This document shows positions 24,118 through 32,064 of a DNA stretch of 58,861 nucleotides, piece by piece. The notes beneath the pieces were generated by a model, which did not search any database, was not told where the DNA came from, and saw nothing but the letters and a program-made list of their open reading frames with translations. How positions within the stretch are numbered: position 1 is the stretch's first letter; the number at the start of each line of letters is the position of its first letter. Location of the stretch: NCBI GenBank assembly GCA_017512675.1, contig JAFWEY010000185.1, positions 1 through 58,861 of the forward strand, in the 5' to 3' direction. Source of the stretch: Clostridia bacterium (GTDB lineage: Bacteria > Bacillota > Clostridia > Christensenellales > Aristaeellaceae). The position numbers and the translations under genes are program-made.

Positions 24118-25719
24118 TCAGCTTTCCGAATAGTTGTCCGGCAGGTCGTTCTCAAACAGCACCACGTCGCCCGGCACGCACAGGCGGCCGATCATCGTCG
24201 TCGCCTCGCTGAGCGTCGCGGCGACCAGCACTTTGTCCCTGGCCATGCCTTTTTCCAGCGCCCCGTCCACCATCGGCTTCGAGCGCTTGTTGCCGACAAA
24301 AATCGCGATGTCCGCCGAATCCGCCACCTGCATGCCGAACCGGCGGTTGATCTCCTCTTCCTGTTCTCCCTGCTCCACCATGCCCGGCGTTACGATGATA
24401 TGCCGCCCGGGGAAATCGTGCAGCACATCCAGCGCCGCCTTCGCCCCGACCGGATTGGCGTTGAACGCGTCGTCAATGACGGTTACGCCGCCGGCTCCTT
24501 CGATCAGCTGCAGGCGGTGCTCCACCGGCTTCGCCCTTCCGATGCCGCGCGCGATTTCGTTCAGCGACAGCCCCAGCCGCCGCGCGACCATCGCGGACAG
24601 AACGATATTCGCGATGTTGTGCCGGCCGAGGAGCTTGGTATTCGCCCGCACCCGCCCGCCTTCCGCGTCGCACAGCGTAAAGGACGACCCGTGGGGCCCT
24701 ACCGTGATGTTTTCCGCGTACATCGAAAGATAGCCGCTGCCCAGTCCCGCGCGGTATTTTTCGATTTTTGTTTCCGCGAACAGGCGGTCGCACCAGTCTC
24801 CGTCCGCCGCAAAAAACGCGACGCCGTCATCCGGCAGGTTCTCGATCAGTTCGTATTTGGTATGCGCCACGTTCTCGATCGTGCCGAAGGTTTCCAGATG
24901 CTGCGGCCCGACAGACGTCAGCACGCCGTAGCCGGGATGGACGAGATCGCACAGCTCCTGAATATCCCCGACATGGCGCGCGCCCATTTCCGCCAGAAAC
25001 ACCTGATGGTGATCTTCCAGCTTCTCGCGAATCACCCGCGTCAGCCCCATCGGCGTGTTGAACGAGGACGGCGTGGCCAGAACGTCGAACTTCTCCTGCA
25101 GAATTGCCTGCAGGATGAACTTGGTGGAGGTTTTTCCGTAGCTGCCCGTAATGCCGATTTTGATCAGATCGCTTCTCGCTTCCAGCTTTTCCCGGGCTTC
25201 CCTGAGAAACCCGTCGTTGATGCGCCGCTCGATCGGCTGCATCACGAGGCCGGCGAGATAGGTCAGGTAGGGAACCGCAACGAACAGGAGGAACACCGGA
25301 ACGCCGATCCACGCGAGCAGCGACGCTCCCAGAATCGTCAGAACAATCAGGGCCGCGTACAGGCGCTTCATCCGCCGCGTCAGGACAAACGGTTTTTTGG
25401 CCGGCACCTGGTAAAGGCGAACCGTAAGCTCGCCGGCTATGATGCCAAAGGCAGCCAGCGCCAGCAGCGTGGAGGTCACCCGCGCCGCCGTTTCTCCGAT
25501 CACCATGTTCAGAAACAGGTTCAAAACAACTTCGCCCAGGGTTGTCCATATGCCGAGGTTCAGCGTCGCGCCCACCAGTTTATCGCGGTTTTTGTTCAGC
25601 CAGCGCTGATAGCCGTCCAGCTGGTAGCTCTCCAACTGCAGCATGTGCAGATAATAACGGCTGTAGGCGGCCGAGATGCCCGCCACTACGACAATCACCA
25701 ACAGATCGAGCCAGAACAT
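24118..25719 (-). CDS. murF: MurF-type ligase with N-terminal membrane domain
   Basis: A 533-residue protein. The first ~175 residues contain about four hydrophobic segments ('LLVIVVVAGISAAYS', 'LLALAAFGIIAGEL', 'AALIVLTILGASLLAWIGVP', 'FLLFVAVPYLTYLAG'), an extension absent from classical MurF. The remainder is a Mur ligase: P-loop 'GITGSYGKTSTK', 'VFLAEMGARHVGDI', 'LLGRHNIANIVLSAMVARRLG', 'VIDDAFNANPVGAKAALDVL', ending 'LFENDLPDNYSES'. MurF adds D-Ala-D-Ala to UDP-MurNAc-tripeptide, so the preceding step is supplied by the adjacent ddl product. Membrane attachment would place the reaction beside MraY. It could also be a related ligase acting on lipid-linked precursors; no second murF is visible here. 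Confidence 0.87.
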   Translation of the reverse strand: MFWLDLLVIVVVAGISAAYSRYYLHMLQLESYQLDGYQRWLNKNRDKLVGATLNLGIWTTLGEVVLNLFLNMVIGETAARVTSTLLALAAFGIIAGELTVRLYQVPAKKPFVLTRRMKRLYAALIVLTILGASLLAWIGVPVFLLFVAVPYLTYLAGLVMQPIERRINDGFLREAREKLEARSDLIKIGITGSYGKTSTKFILQAILQEKFDVLATPSSFNTPMGLTRVIREKLEDHHQVFLAEMGARHVGDIQELCDLVHPGYGVLTSVGPQHLETFGTIENVAHTKYELIENLPDDGVAFFAADGDWCDRLFAETKIEKYRAGLGSGYLSMYAENITVGPHGSSFTLCDAEGGRVRANTKLLGRHNIANIVLSAMVARRLGLSLNEIARGIGRAKPVEHRLQLIEGAGGVTVIDDAFNANPVGAKAALDVLHDFPGRHIIVTPGMVEQGEQEEEINRRFGMQVADSADIAIFVGNKRSKPMVDGALEKGMARDKVLVAATLSEATTMIGRLCVPGDVVLFENDLPDNYSES

Positions 25720-25729
25720 CGCTTTCCTC

Positions 25730-26506
25730 CTACCCGATCAGAAATTTGCGCACGATCACCTGAAAGCGCGCGTAATTCTCCAGATACGCAAAATGACCGC
25801 AGCCGTCAAATACCACGAGGCCCGCGTCCCGCATATTCTTTTCCATGGTTTCTCCCATCCACAGCGGGGTTTCGGTATCGTCCCTTCCCCAGATCAAAAG
25901 GGTCGGGACATTGACCCTGGGCAGGTATTCGCTCAGGTCCTGCTGAACCACTCTGGTAAAAGTTCCGCGCATCGAAGGCGTCAGCGCGTTGTAATCCCTG
26001 GAACCGAACCGCTTGCGCAGGCTGTCCCGCAGCCCTTCGACGGCCGCGTCGCCGAACACCTTGCGGGTAAACGAATTGTCCGCCGCGCCTTTCAGCGTTT
26101 TGTAGAGATTTGCACGCGCCTTTTTCGCGGTGCTCTGCGTTCCGCGCAGGCCGGCCGCGCCGGTCAGCACCATGCGGTTCACCTTTTCAGGATGCTCCGC
26201 CGCGAGCATGATGGCCACACGGCCGCCGAAGGAATGCGCGATGATATCGCAGGCGTCGATTCCGAGTGCGTCAAGCAGCTGCGACGTCATTTCCGTATAC
26301 TCCGCCACGCCCCACGGTTCAGGCGGTTCGTCCGACGCGCCGTGACCGGGAAAATCCAGCGCAATCAGTTCCAGATCGCCGGAGAAATCCCGGATTACCG
26401 GCAGAAAGCTGTCGATGTTCCCGCCCCAGCCGTGCAGCAAAAGGCAGGGACTGCCGCTGCCGTATCGCTCATAATGCACCTTTGCGCCATTCAGTTCAAT
26501 GGTCAT
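25730..26506 (-). CDS. Alpha/beta hydrolase
   Basis: A 258-residue alpha/beta hydrolase. ATG 26506 is chosen because GGGGAG lies six bases upstream; an in-frame ATG 15 bases earlier would start at the expected transcript end. 'LLLHGWGGNID' is the oxyanion-hole HGW motif, 'IIAHSFGGRVAIMLA' the nucleophile elbow with Ser, 'WGRDDTETPLW' the acid Asp and 'GCGHFAYLE' the catalytic His. No export signal is seen. The substrate is unknown. It heads an operon with murF and ddl (10- and 11-base gaps), suggesting but not proving a role tied to envelope synthesis. Confidence 0.88.
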   Translation of the reverse strand: MTIELNGAKVHYERYGSGSPCLLLHGWGGNIDSFLPVIRDFSGDLELIALDFPGHGASDEPPEPWGVAEYTEMTSQLLDALGIDACDIIAHSFGGRVAIMLAAEHPEKVNRMVLTGAAGLRGTQSTAKKARANLYKTLKGAADNSFTRKVFGDAAVEGLRDSLRKRFGSRDYNALTPSMRGTFTRVVQQDLSEYLPRVNVPTLLIWGRDDTETPLWMGETMEKNMRDAGLVVFDGCGHFAYLENYARFQVIVRKFLIG

Positions 26507-26535
26507 GTCTGCGCTCCCCATTATACATACATTAT

Positions 26536-26564
26536 ATTATATCGCTTTCCTGTAAACTTTGCAA
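26536..26564 (-). promoter_or_regulatory. Promoter of hydrolase-murF-ddl operon
   Basis: Minus strand TTGCAA (26564-26559), 17-base spacer, TATAAT (26541-26536), about 30 bases before ATG 26506. Confidence 0.8.
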
Positions 26565-26590
26565 TGTGCGCATACAAAATGCTGCAGGGA

Positions 26591-26619
26591 TTGCGCCGGA
26601 GGCGAATCCCGCATATAAT
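26591..26619 (+). promoter_or_regulatory. Promoter of DUF3842 gene
   Basis: TTGCGC (26591-26596), 17-base spacer, TATAAT (26614-26619), with AGGAGGGG and ATG 26639 just downstream. It diverges from the hydrolase operon promoter. Confidence 0.75.
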
Positions 26620-26638
26620 TGAAGCAGGAGGGGTAAAA

Positions 26639-27052
26639 ATGCGCATACTGATCGTGGACGGCCAGGGCGGAAACCTGGGCCGGCAATTGGTAAAGATGAT
26701 CCGGGGAGCGTCACCGGACGCGGAAATCCGCGCCGTAGGCACCAACAGCATCGCCACCGGCGCCATGCTGAAAGCGGGCGCAGCGCAGGCGGCAACCGGG
26801 GAAAACGCAGTGGCCGTCGGATGCCGCTGGGCGGATGTCATCGTCGGTCCCATCGGGATCGTTCTTGCGGATGCGCTGCTGGGCGAGGTAACGCCGAAGA
26901 TGGCCGTTGCCGTCGGCCAGAGCCGGGCCGCGCGGATTCTGATTCCGATCAACCGCTGCGATACCGTGATCGCCGGGGTCTCCGGCATGTCGTCCGCAGC
27001 GCTTCTCGAAGACGCGATGGCTCAGCTCGCCGAAATCGCGGCGAAGGCGTGA
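26639..27052 (+). CDS. DUF3842 family protein
   Basis: A 137-residue cytosolic protein starting at ATG 26639 behind a strong AGGAGGGG site. 'RILIVDGQGGNLGRQLVKMIR' looks like a Rossmann-type nucleotide-binding start; 'AVGTNSIATGAMLKAGAAQAATGENAV' and 'ADVIVGPIGIVLADALLGEVTPKMA' are conserved blocks of the DUF3842 family seen in Clostridia. It ends with 'SRAARILIPINRCDTVIAGV'. The function of the family is unknown. It is a single-gene unit. Confidence 0.85.
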   Translation: MRILIVDGQGGNLGRQLVKMIRGASPDAEIRAVGTNSIATGAMLKAGAAQAATGENAVAVGCRWADVIVGPIGIVLADALLGEVTPKMAVAVGQSRAARILIPINRCDTVIAGVSGMSSAALLEDAMAQLAEIAAKA

Positions 27053-27148
27053 GCTGCTGTTGATTCCCGGGTCCCCGGACCGCTTCGGCAAAGCCGGCGG
27101 CGGATCCGGAAATCCGCGGAGTGCAAACGGCGCGCCGGGTCCCGCGTC

Positions 27149-27189
27149 AAAAAAGGCCGTTCCCTGCCAAATCCGGCGGGAACGGCCCT
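27149..27189 (-). terminator. Terminator of rpsF-ssb-rpsR operon (also faces DUF3842 gene)
   Basis: Nearly perfect 15-bp stem (27154-27168 / 27175-27189; AGGCCGTTCCCTGCC against GGCGGGAACGGCCCT). The minus-strand side runs into TTTTTTGACG, so it mainly serves the ribosomal operon. CCCTTT on the other side could help end the DUF3842 transcript. Confidence 0.88.
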
Positions 27190-27206
27190 TTGGTCTGAAC
27201 CGTAAA

Positions 27207-27464
27207 TCAGTCCGCGCTGTACGGAAGCAGCGCGATTGCGCGCGCGCGCTTGATGGCCGTAGACAGCTGGCGCTGATGCTTGGCGCAGGTGCCGCTCATG
27301 CGGCGCGGCACGATCTTTCCGCGCTCGTTGACAAAACGGCGCAGGCGCACCAGATCTTTATAATCGATGTGCTGAACCTTATCCACGCAGAACATGCACA
27401 CCTTGCGGCGCGGCTTGCGTCCACGGGGACGGCGGGCAGCGCGATCGCCTCTATCTTCAGACAT
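27207..27464 (-). CDS. rpsR: 30S ribosomal protein S18
   Basis: An 85-residue basic protein with '[20 protein letters not shown]' and '[20 protein letters not shown]', both diagnostic for bS18. '[19 protein letters not shown]' is the conserved C-terminal helix. The Cys residues at the start are those of the C+ (zinc-ribbon-like) form: Cys, Cys, and a third Cys in SGTC. It is third in the rpsF-ssb-rpsR operon and pairs with S6 on 16S rRNA. Confidence 0.98.
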   Translation of the reverse strand: MSEDRGDRAARRPRGRKPRRKVCMFCVDKVQHIDYKDLVRLRRFVNERGKIVPRRMSGTCAKHQRQLSTAIKRARAIALLPYSAD

Positions 27465-27497
27465 TGTCTTAATCTCCTTTCCTTATCCGGTTCGGCA

Positions 27498-27923
27498 TCA
27501 GAACGGCAATTCGTCGTCGTCGACATCTGCGTAGGTTCCGCCGGGCGCGCTGGCGTCCGGTGCCGGCTCCGCGGGCGCTTCGTTGAACGTGCGGGGCGGG
27601 GCGTCGTTTTTGGAACCCAGAAACTCGACTTCGTCCGCAACGACCTCTGTGACATAGCGCTTCGTACCGTCCTGCGCATCATAGGAACGGGTTTGAATCT
27701 GTCCGATCACCGCTGCCTGACGCCCTTTGGTCAGGTAACGGCCGCAGAGATCCGCCAACTGCCGCCACGCGACGATGTTGATGAAATCCGCTTCCCGCAC
27801 ACCCTGCTGGTTCGGGAATCTGCGATCCACCGCCAGCGTGAATGTCGTGCGGGTAACGCCGCTTTGTGTCGTGCGGGTTTCGGGGTCACGGGTCAAACGA
27901 CCGATCAAAATTGCTTTGTTCAT
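27498..27923 (-). CDS. ssb: Single-stranded DNA-binding protein
   Basis: A 141-residue SSB. The start is ATG 27923 ('MNKAILIGRLTRDPETRTTQ'); upstream in-frame codons give a non-homologous tail. The OB fold covers residues 1-105 ('FTLAVDRRF', 'DFINIVAWRQLADLCGRYL', 'VIGQIQTRSYD', 'VTEVVADEVEFLG'). The disordered acidic tail ends in 'DVDDDELPF', the tip that recruits replication and repair partners. It sits between rpsF and rpsR as is usual in Bacillota. Confidence 0.98.
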   Translation of the reverse strand: MNKAILIGRLTRDPETRTTQSGVTRTTFTLAVDRRFPNQQGVREADFINIVAWRQLADLCGRYLTKGRQAAVIGQIQTRSYDAQDGTKRYVTEVVADEVEFLGSKNDAPPRTFNEAPAEPAPDASAPGGTYADVDDDELPF

Positions 27924-27939
27924 GACAGGCTCCTTTTGA

Positions 27940-28401
27940 TCACACTTCAGCGACAGCTTCTTCCGCGTCCACAACCGTTTCCACGGTCACAGCCTCTTCT
28001 GCCATATCAGCGGCTTCTTCCGCTGCCGGGACGGGAGCTTCCTCCGGCTGCGGCGCAGGCTGCGCGGCCTGTACAGGCGCTGCCGGCTTGAGCGGCTCGC
28101 GCTTCGCGGGCAGTTCGCCTTCGAAGCGGATCACCAGATAACGGAGAACTTGATCTGCGTTCTTGAAATTGCGTTCGAGCTCACGGGGGAGCTGGGGCGG
28201 GGCGGAAATGTACATCAGCACATAATAGCCCTCGGTCTTGTAATTGATGGCATAGGCCAGACGGCGCTTGCCCCACTCGTCGATGCGATCCACCTTGCCG
28301 CCGTTCTGCTCCACGAGCTGGGAGAAACGGTCGATCACAGCGCCGCGCGCCTGATCGTCCAGCGCGGTATCGATCACATACATTACCTCATACTGGTTCA
28401 T
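27940..28401 (-). CDS. rpsF: 30S ribosomal protein S6 with long C-terminal tail
   Basis: A 153-residue bS6. The globular part (residues 1-95) has 'MNQYEVMYVIDTALDDQ', 'KVDRIDEWGKRRLAYAINYK' and 'LERNFKNADQVLRYLVIRFE'. The remaining ~55 residues are a Pro/Ala/Glu/Val-rich tail (repeats of the type PAPQPEEAPVPAAEEAA), longer than in most Bacillota. It is first gene of the operon and probably autoregulated through the leader motif just upstream. Confidence 0.97.
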   Translation of the reverse strand: MNQYEVMYVIDTALDDQARGAVIDRFSQLVEQNGGKVDRIDEWGKRRLAYAINYKTEGYYVLMYISAPPQLPRELERNFKNADQVLRYLVIRFEGELPAKREPLKPAAPVQAAQPAPQPEEAPVPAAEEAADMAEEAVTVETVVDAEEAVAEV

Positions 28402-28426
28402 AGTTGAACTTTCACCTCCTTATGGA

Positions 28427-28455
28427 CTTGCGGCCTTGGACAAACCCAAGGCAAG
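28427..28455 (-). promoter_or_regulatory. S6:S18-binding leader motif of rpsF
   Basis: The minus-strand leader folds as CUUG-[CCUUGG-GUUUGU-CCAAGG]-CCG-CAAG: an apical hairpin closed by a CUUG/CAAG stem with an unpaired CCG on the 3' side. This is the arrangement described for rpsF leaders bound by the S6:S18 complex for autoregulation. It lies between the promoter and the ribosome binding site. Confidence 0.75.
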
Positions 28456-28471
28456 GATGCGCCAGTACATA

Positions 28472-28500
28472 ATTATAGCCAAAGTTGCCCGCCGTTTCAA
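28472..28500 (-). promoter_or_regulatory. rpsF operon promoter
   Basis: Minus strand TTGAAA (28500-28495), 17-base spacer, TATAAT (28477-28472). The transcript then carries the S6:S18 motif. Confidence 0.85.
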
Positions 28501-28532
28501 TATGGTTTCAAAAATTAATATTTGTCAGCGGA

Positions 28533-28567
28533 CAAAAAGAGGGGCTGCCTCCTGTCAAGACAGCCCC
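28533..28567 (-). terminator. Terminator of the alcohol dehydrogenase gene
   Basis: GGGGCTG (28541-28547) and CAGCCCC (28561-28567) with the minus strand continuing as TCTTTTTGTC. It is 16 bases past the dehydrogenase stop. Confidence 0.88.
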
Positions 28568-28583
28568 GGCAATTCTTCGGAGA

Positions 28584-29846
28584 TCAGGCTTCGATCGGCT
28601 TCGCGTTGGCGAGCAGGTATTCTTCCGCTTCGCCGTTCCACAGCCCGTTATAGCGTTTGCAGATCGCGTCCAGTTCCTTGAAAATCGGATCGGTTTCGCC
28701 GGCTTTGCCAAAATCGTCGATCGCGGTCAGCGGCAGATCGATGTTCGGGTAAATCAGTTTCTTGCCGCCGGGGATCTTCGGCAGATTCAGCGTGGTTCCC
28801 GCCACCGCGTTCAGGCCGCCCACATGGGTAATCATGCCCGCAGGATTGAGTCTGCCGTCGGCGATCATGTCCAGCGCTTCGACCATATCGTTGGTGTTGC
28901 CGCCGGAGGTTCCGACCAGATGGTGCGCCGCGTAGTGGACGTTGTAGAAATTGAACTGCGCGGACAGCTTCGGATTGGTCGGGCCGGCAAAGAAGTTCAG
29001 GCAGCCGTCAAAGGCCAGAATCGCATCGCCCTGCTCGATGACCGCGGGCACCGGCGCGAACACCAGCACATCGTCGTATCCCTTGCCTTCGGTGATGGCC
29101 ATCAGTGTTTCCACCGCGTTTTCGCGGGTGTTGGCATACACCAGCTTCACGCCGTTCTTCGCGGCTTCCTCCGCCGTGTAGATGGACGCCGCGCGGTCCA
29201 GGCGCGCCTGGTCGATATCCGTCACCACCAGCAGGCCGGGCTTGCGGTCGCAGTGGATCGCGTAATCGATGGCGCCCAGGCCCATCGGGCCGGCTCCGGC
29301 CAGGATCGCCATGTTTCCGCCTTCCTTGATTCCCATATCGTGTACGTAGACGCCCGGCTTCGTATGATACTGCGCGTGGAAGGTGCCGATGATGCAGCTC
29401 AGCGGCTCGGACAGCGAACCGTAGAAGAATTCTTTGGCGCGATATTTCAGCAGGCAATCCTGCTCCATCACTTCGGGAATCAGCACCGCGCGCTGGGTAT
29501 CGCCGCCGCAGAACTCGAACGCGTAGCCGGGGGTCATCAGGGTTCCCTTGTAGGATATGTTCGGCTGAATGGTGAACTTGTCACCCACGGCATACTTGTC
29601 CTGCCACTTGGCGCCGACCTTTTCGATGATGCCGCAGAACTCGTGGCCGACGATCGCCGGATGCTCGTCGATGTAATCCGGCACGCGCTTGTGATTGGAG
29701 CCCTGCACTGCCGCCTTGTAGGTGGACATGCAGATCGAGTCGGAAATAACCTTTACAAGAATCTCGTCGTCCCTGATTTCCGGCAAATCAAACTCGTCCA
29801 TGCGCAGATCGTTGACGCCGTGGATGCGCACCGCTATGTTTTTCAT
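28584..29846 (-). CDS. Zinc-dependent alcohol dehydrogenase, sorbose-1-phosphate reductase-like
   Basis: A 420-residue medium-chain dehydrogenase. The GroES-like N-terminal half has the catalytic zinc Cys in 'SDSICMSTYKAA' and His-Glu in 'AIVGHEFCGIIEKVG'. The four-Cys structural zinc loop of classical ADH is not evident. The Rossmann half starts at 'GGNMAILAGAGPMGLGAIDYAI', and 'VVTDIDQARLDRA' supplies the acidic residue that favours NAD(H). Similarity in layout to L-sorbose-1-phosphate reductases suggests a sugar-phosphate or polyol substrate, but the gene is alone with no PTS or kinase next to it, so the substrate is open. Confidence 0.87.
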   Translation of the reverse strand: MKNIAVRIHGVNDLRMDEFDLPEIRDDEILVKVISDSICMSTYKAAVQGSNHKRVPDYIDEHPAIVGHEFCGIIEKVGAKWQDKYAVGDKFTIQPNISYKGTLMTPGYAFEFCGGDTQRAVLIPEVMEQDCLLKYRAKEFFYGSLSEPLSCIIGTFHAQYHTKPGVYVHDMGIKEGGNMAILAGAGPMGLGAIDYAIHCDRKPGLLVVTDIDQARLDRAASIYTAEEAAKNGVKLVYANTRENAVETLMAITEGKGYDDVLVFAPVPAVIEQGDAILAFDGCLNFFAGPTNPKLSAQFNFYNVHYAAHHLVGTSGGNTNDMVEALDMIADGRLNPAGMITHVGGLNAVAGTTLNLPKIPGGKKLIYPNIDLPLTAIDDFGKAGETDPIFKELDAICKRYNGLWNGEAEEYLLANAKPIEA

Positions 29847-29925
29847 TGGTATCCTCTCCTTTATTCTTCTGTTCCGCAGGGCGCCCGGATCCGCGTCCGC
29901 CGCCCTGCCGCTGCCTGACAGGTAT

Positions 29926-29934
29926 ATTATACCA
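29926..29934 (-). promoter_or_regulatory. Extended -10 element of dehydrogenase gene
   Basis: Minus strand TGGTATAAT (TGn-TATAAT) about 80 bases before the ATG. No good -35 hexamer is present at 16-18 bases, consistent with an extended -10 promoter possibly helped by an activator. Confidence 0.5.
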
Positions 29935-30120
29935 CGATTTTCACATCCGGTACAGATGCTGGAAACGAAATTTCGCTAAGCGCGATTAAATATTTATTTA
30001 TCAAAGGGGGCCCGGCGCCGTGCACGGCCGCCGGCGCGAGGGCCGAAGCAGGGAAGGCAAAAGCCGGCTTCGCCCGCAGATGCGGAAGACGCACCGAAAG
30101 GGAATGCCCCTGAAAACCGC
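29935..30120. other. Intergenic region upstream of dehydrogenase gene
   Basis: A GC-rich stretch plus a short AT-rich patch (about 29966-30006). No coding frame with a start signal was seen. Confidence 0.4.
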
Positions 30121-30146
30121 GCGGGTGCCCCCGAAGGGACACCCGC
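30112..30146 (-). terminator. Terminator of pot operon
   Basis: GCGGGTG (30121-30127) and CACCCGC (30140-30146) with additional CCC/GGG pairing inside. The minus strand then reads GCGGTTTTCAG. It follows potD by about 30 bases. Confidence 0.8.
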
Positions 30147-30175
30147 AGCGCTTTCGGTCCGGATTTCTTCTTCCC

Positions 30176-31255
30176 TCATTCGTGCAGCTTGACCTTGATC
30201 CACATGGAGGAATACTGGCTGCGCAGGGATTCGGGAATGTCGATGTAGTGTTCGTCCAGGTCATACCCGGCACGGGGCACATAGGCGTCGTTGCCTGCAT
30301 AGGCGCCGTCTTCCCCGGAAAGCTCCTCGAGCACCTGCGCGTTGGCGGACGCGTAACCGACCTCTTCGGAGATCCTCAGGCTCGCGTCATACTCCAGGAT
30401 GTAGCGGATGAAAACGTTCGCGAGTTTCGGGTTGGTGGCGTTCGCCGGAATGACCATCGCGTCGATCGAGATGTTGGTTCCCTCCTTCGGCGCCAGGTAA
30501 CCCATATCCTCGTTTTCAGAGAGAATATACGCCGCGTCTCCCGAGTAAACCAGTGCCATCCACTTTTCGCCGTTGGCCATCGCGTCGATGACTTCGTCGG
30601 TCACGTAGGACGGGTGCACCGCCTTGTCCATCTCCCGCAGCCACTCAAAAGCCGCCTGCAGTTCGTCAGGATCGTCGGTGTTGGCGGAATAGCCCAACGC
30701 CTTCAGCGCGACCATGAACGCGTCGCGCTCCGAATCGTACATGTACACGTGCCCGCTGTATTCCGGGTTCAGGAAGGCGGACCATCCCTGCTCCTCCATT
30801 TCGGCGGGATCGATCTTCGTGGTGTCGTATACGATGCCTACCGTCTGCCAAAGATAGGGCACGGAATAGGTATTGTCCGGGTCATAATCCAGATTCCTGA
30901 CGCCCTCCGCCAGATTGTCCAGGTTGTTCACGACCTCGCGGTCAAGCGGCTGCAGCTTGTTCTCTTTGATCAGCCGCTCGATCATGTAATCGCTGGGCAC
31001 CAGCACATCGTAGGAGGCGCCGGACAGCAGCTTGGTGTACATTTCCTCGTTGGAGGAAAACAGCGAGTAGTTCACCCGCACCTTGTACTCCTTCTCGAAG
31101 TCCGTGAGAACCTGCTTGTCGATGTATTCCCCCCAGTTGTACACATTCAGCACGTCGCTGCCGAACTCGGCGACCGGATCGTAATCGGCGGCCAGAGCGC
31201 CGGCGGACGCTGCCAGCATGCACAGCATTGCAAGAACTGCCCAAAACCTTTTCAT
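30176..31255 (-). CDS. potD: Spermidine/putrescine-binding protein PotD
   Basis: A 359-residue exported binding protein with a signal peptide (residues 1-23, ending GALAAD). 'DVLNVYNWGEYIDKQVLTDFEKEY' is the characteristic N-terminal block of PotD/PotF, followed by 'YDVLVPSDYMIERLIKE' and 'SVPYLWQTVGIVYDTTKI'. The conserved aromatic and acidic residues that cage polyamines (NWGEY, the SDYM Asp/Tyr, YSGDAAY) are present. No lipobox is visible, unlike in some Bacillota. It overlaps potC by 4 bases and ends the operon. Confidence 0.95.
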   Translation of the reverse strand: MKRFWAVLAMLCMLAASAGALAADYDPVAEFGSDVLNVYNWGEYIDKQVLTDFEKEYKVRVNYSLFSSNEEMYTKLLSGASYDVLVPSDYMIERLIKENKLQPLDREVVNNLDNLAEGVRNLDYDPDNTYSVPYLWQTVGIVYDTTKIDPAEMEEQGWSAFLNPEYSGHVYMYDSERDAFMVALKALGYSANTDDPDELQAAFEWLREMDKAVHPSYVTDEVIDAMANGEKWMALVYSGDAAYILSENEDMGYLAPKEGTNISIDAMVIPANATNPKLANVFIRYILEYDASLRISEEVGYASANAQVLEELSGEDGAYAGNDAYVPRAGYDLDEHYIDIPESLRSQYSSMWIKVKLHE

Positions 31256-32061
31256 CCTTCGGTGTCCCCCTCTTTTGTATTTCTGCCCCTGATCGATGGA
31301 ATCAGGTTGACCAGCACGAGAATCAGCGTAACCACCACCACGATCAGCGTGGACAGCGCATTGACGCTGGGATTGTACCGCTTCATCGAATAGACATACA
31401 TCGAAATGTTGTTGATGCCTACTCCGGCGGTAAAGAACGAAATGACGAAATCGTCGAACGACATGCTGAATGCGATCAGCGCGCCGGACAGAATTGCCGG
31501 ATAAATCTGCGGCAGGATCACCCGGGTCAGCGCCTGCCAGGGGGTCGCGCCGAGATCCATCGCCGCTTCCGCCACATTGTCGTCAAGCTGCCGCAGCTTG
31601 GGCATGATCGTCAGAATCACGTACGGGATGCAGAACGTGATGTGCGAAAGGATCAGGGTCGCCAGGCTCAGCTGAATCCTGGTTGAGATAAACAGGAGCA
31701 TCAGCCCGATCGCGGTGACGATATCCGGGTTCATCACCGGCAGGTTGTTGATCTCCAGCACGATATTGCGAATGATCCGCCGTGCCTTCGACAGGCCGAT
31801 CGCCGCGACCGTTCCCACCACGGTGGAGACTGCCGTAGCGATGACGGCCACCACCACCGTGCACTGGATGCTTTCCAGCATGGTTCGGTCCTGAACCATG
31901 TTCTCGTACCAGCGCAGCGAAAACCCCGTGAAGTTCGTCAGCGACTTGCTGTCGTTGAACGAAAACAGCAACACGTAGGCAATCGGCAGATAAATGAACA
32001 GCAGCACCAGCAGCAGGTATCCGCCGGAAAAGAACGACCAGGGAGATTTCCTCTCTTTCAT
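31252..32061 (-). CDS. potC: Spermidine/putrescine ABC permease PotC
   Basis: A 269-residue permease with six predicted membrane segments. The EAA loop 'DNVAEAAMDLGATPWQALTRVILPQIYPAI' region contacts PotA. The N-terminal 'YLPIAYVLLFSFNDSKSLTNF' and 'SFDDFVISFFTAGVGINNISMYVYS' match PotC rather than PotB. It lies 3 bases from potB and overlaps potD, so the order is A-B-C-D. Confidence 0.94.
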   Translation of the reverse strand: MKERKSPWSFFSGGYLLLVLLFIYLPIAYVLLFSFNDSKSLTNFTGFSLRWYENMVQDRTMLESIQCTVVVAVIATAVSTVVGTVAAIGLSKARRIIRNIVLEINNLPVMNPDIVTAIGLMLLFISTRIQLSLATLILSHITFCIPYVILTIMPKLRQLDDNVAEAAMDLGATPWQALTRVILPQIYPAILSGALIAFSMSFDDFVISFFTAGVGINNISMYVYSMKRYNPSVNALSTLIVVVVTLILVLVNLIPSIRGRNTKEGDTEG

Positions 32062-32064
32062 GGC

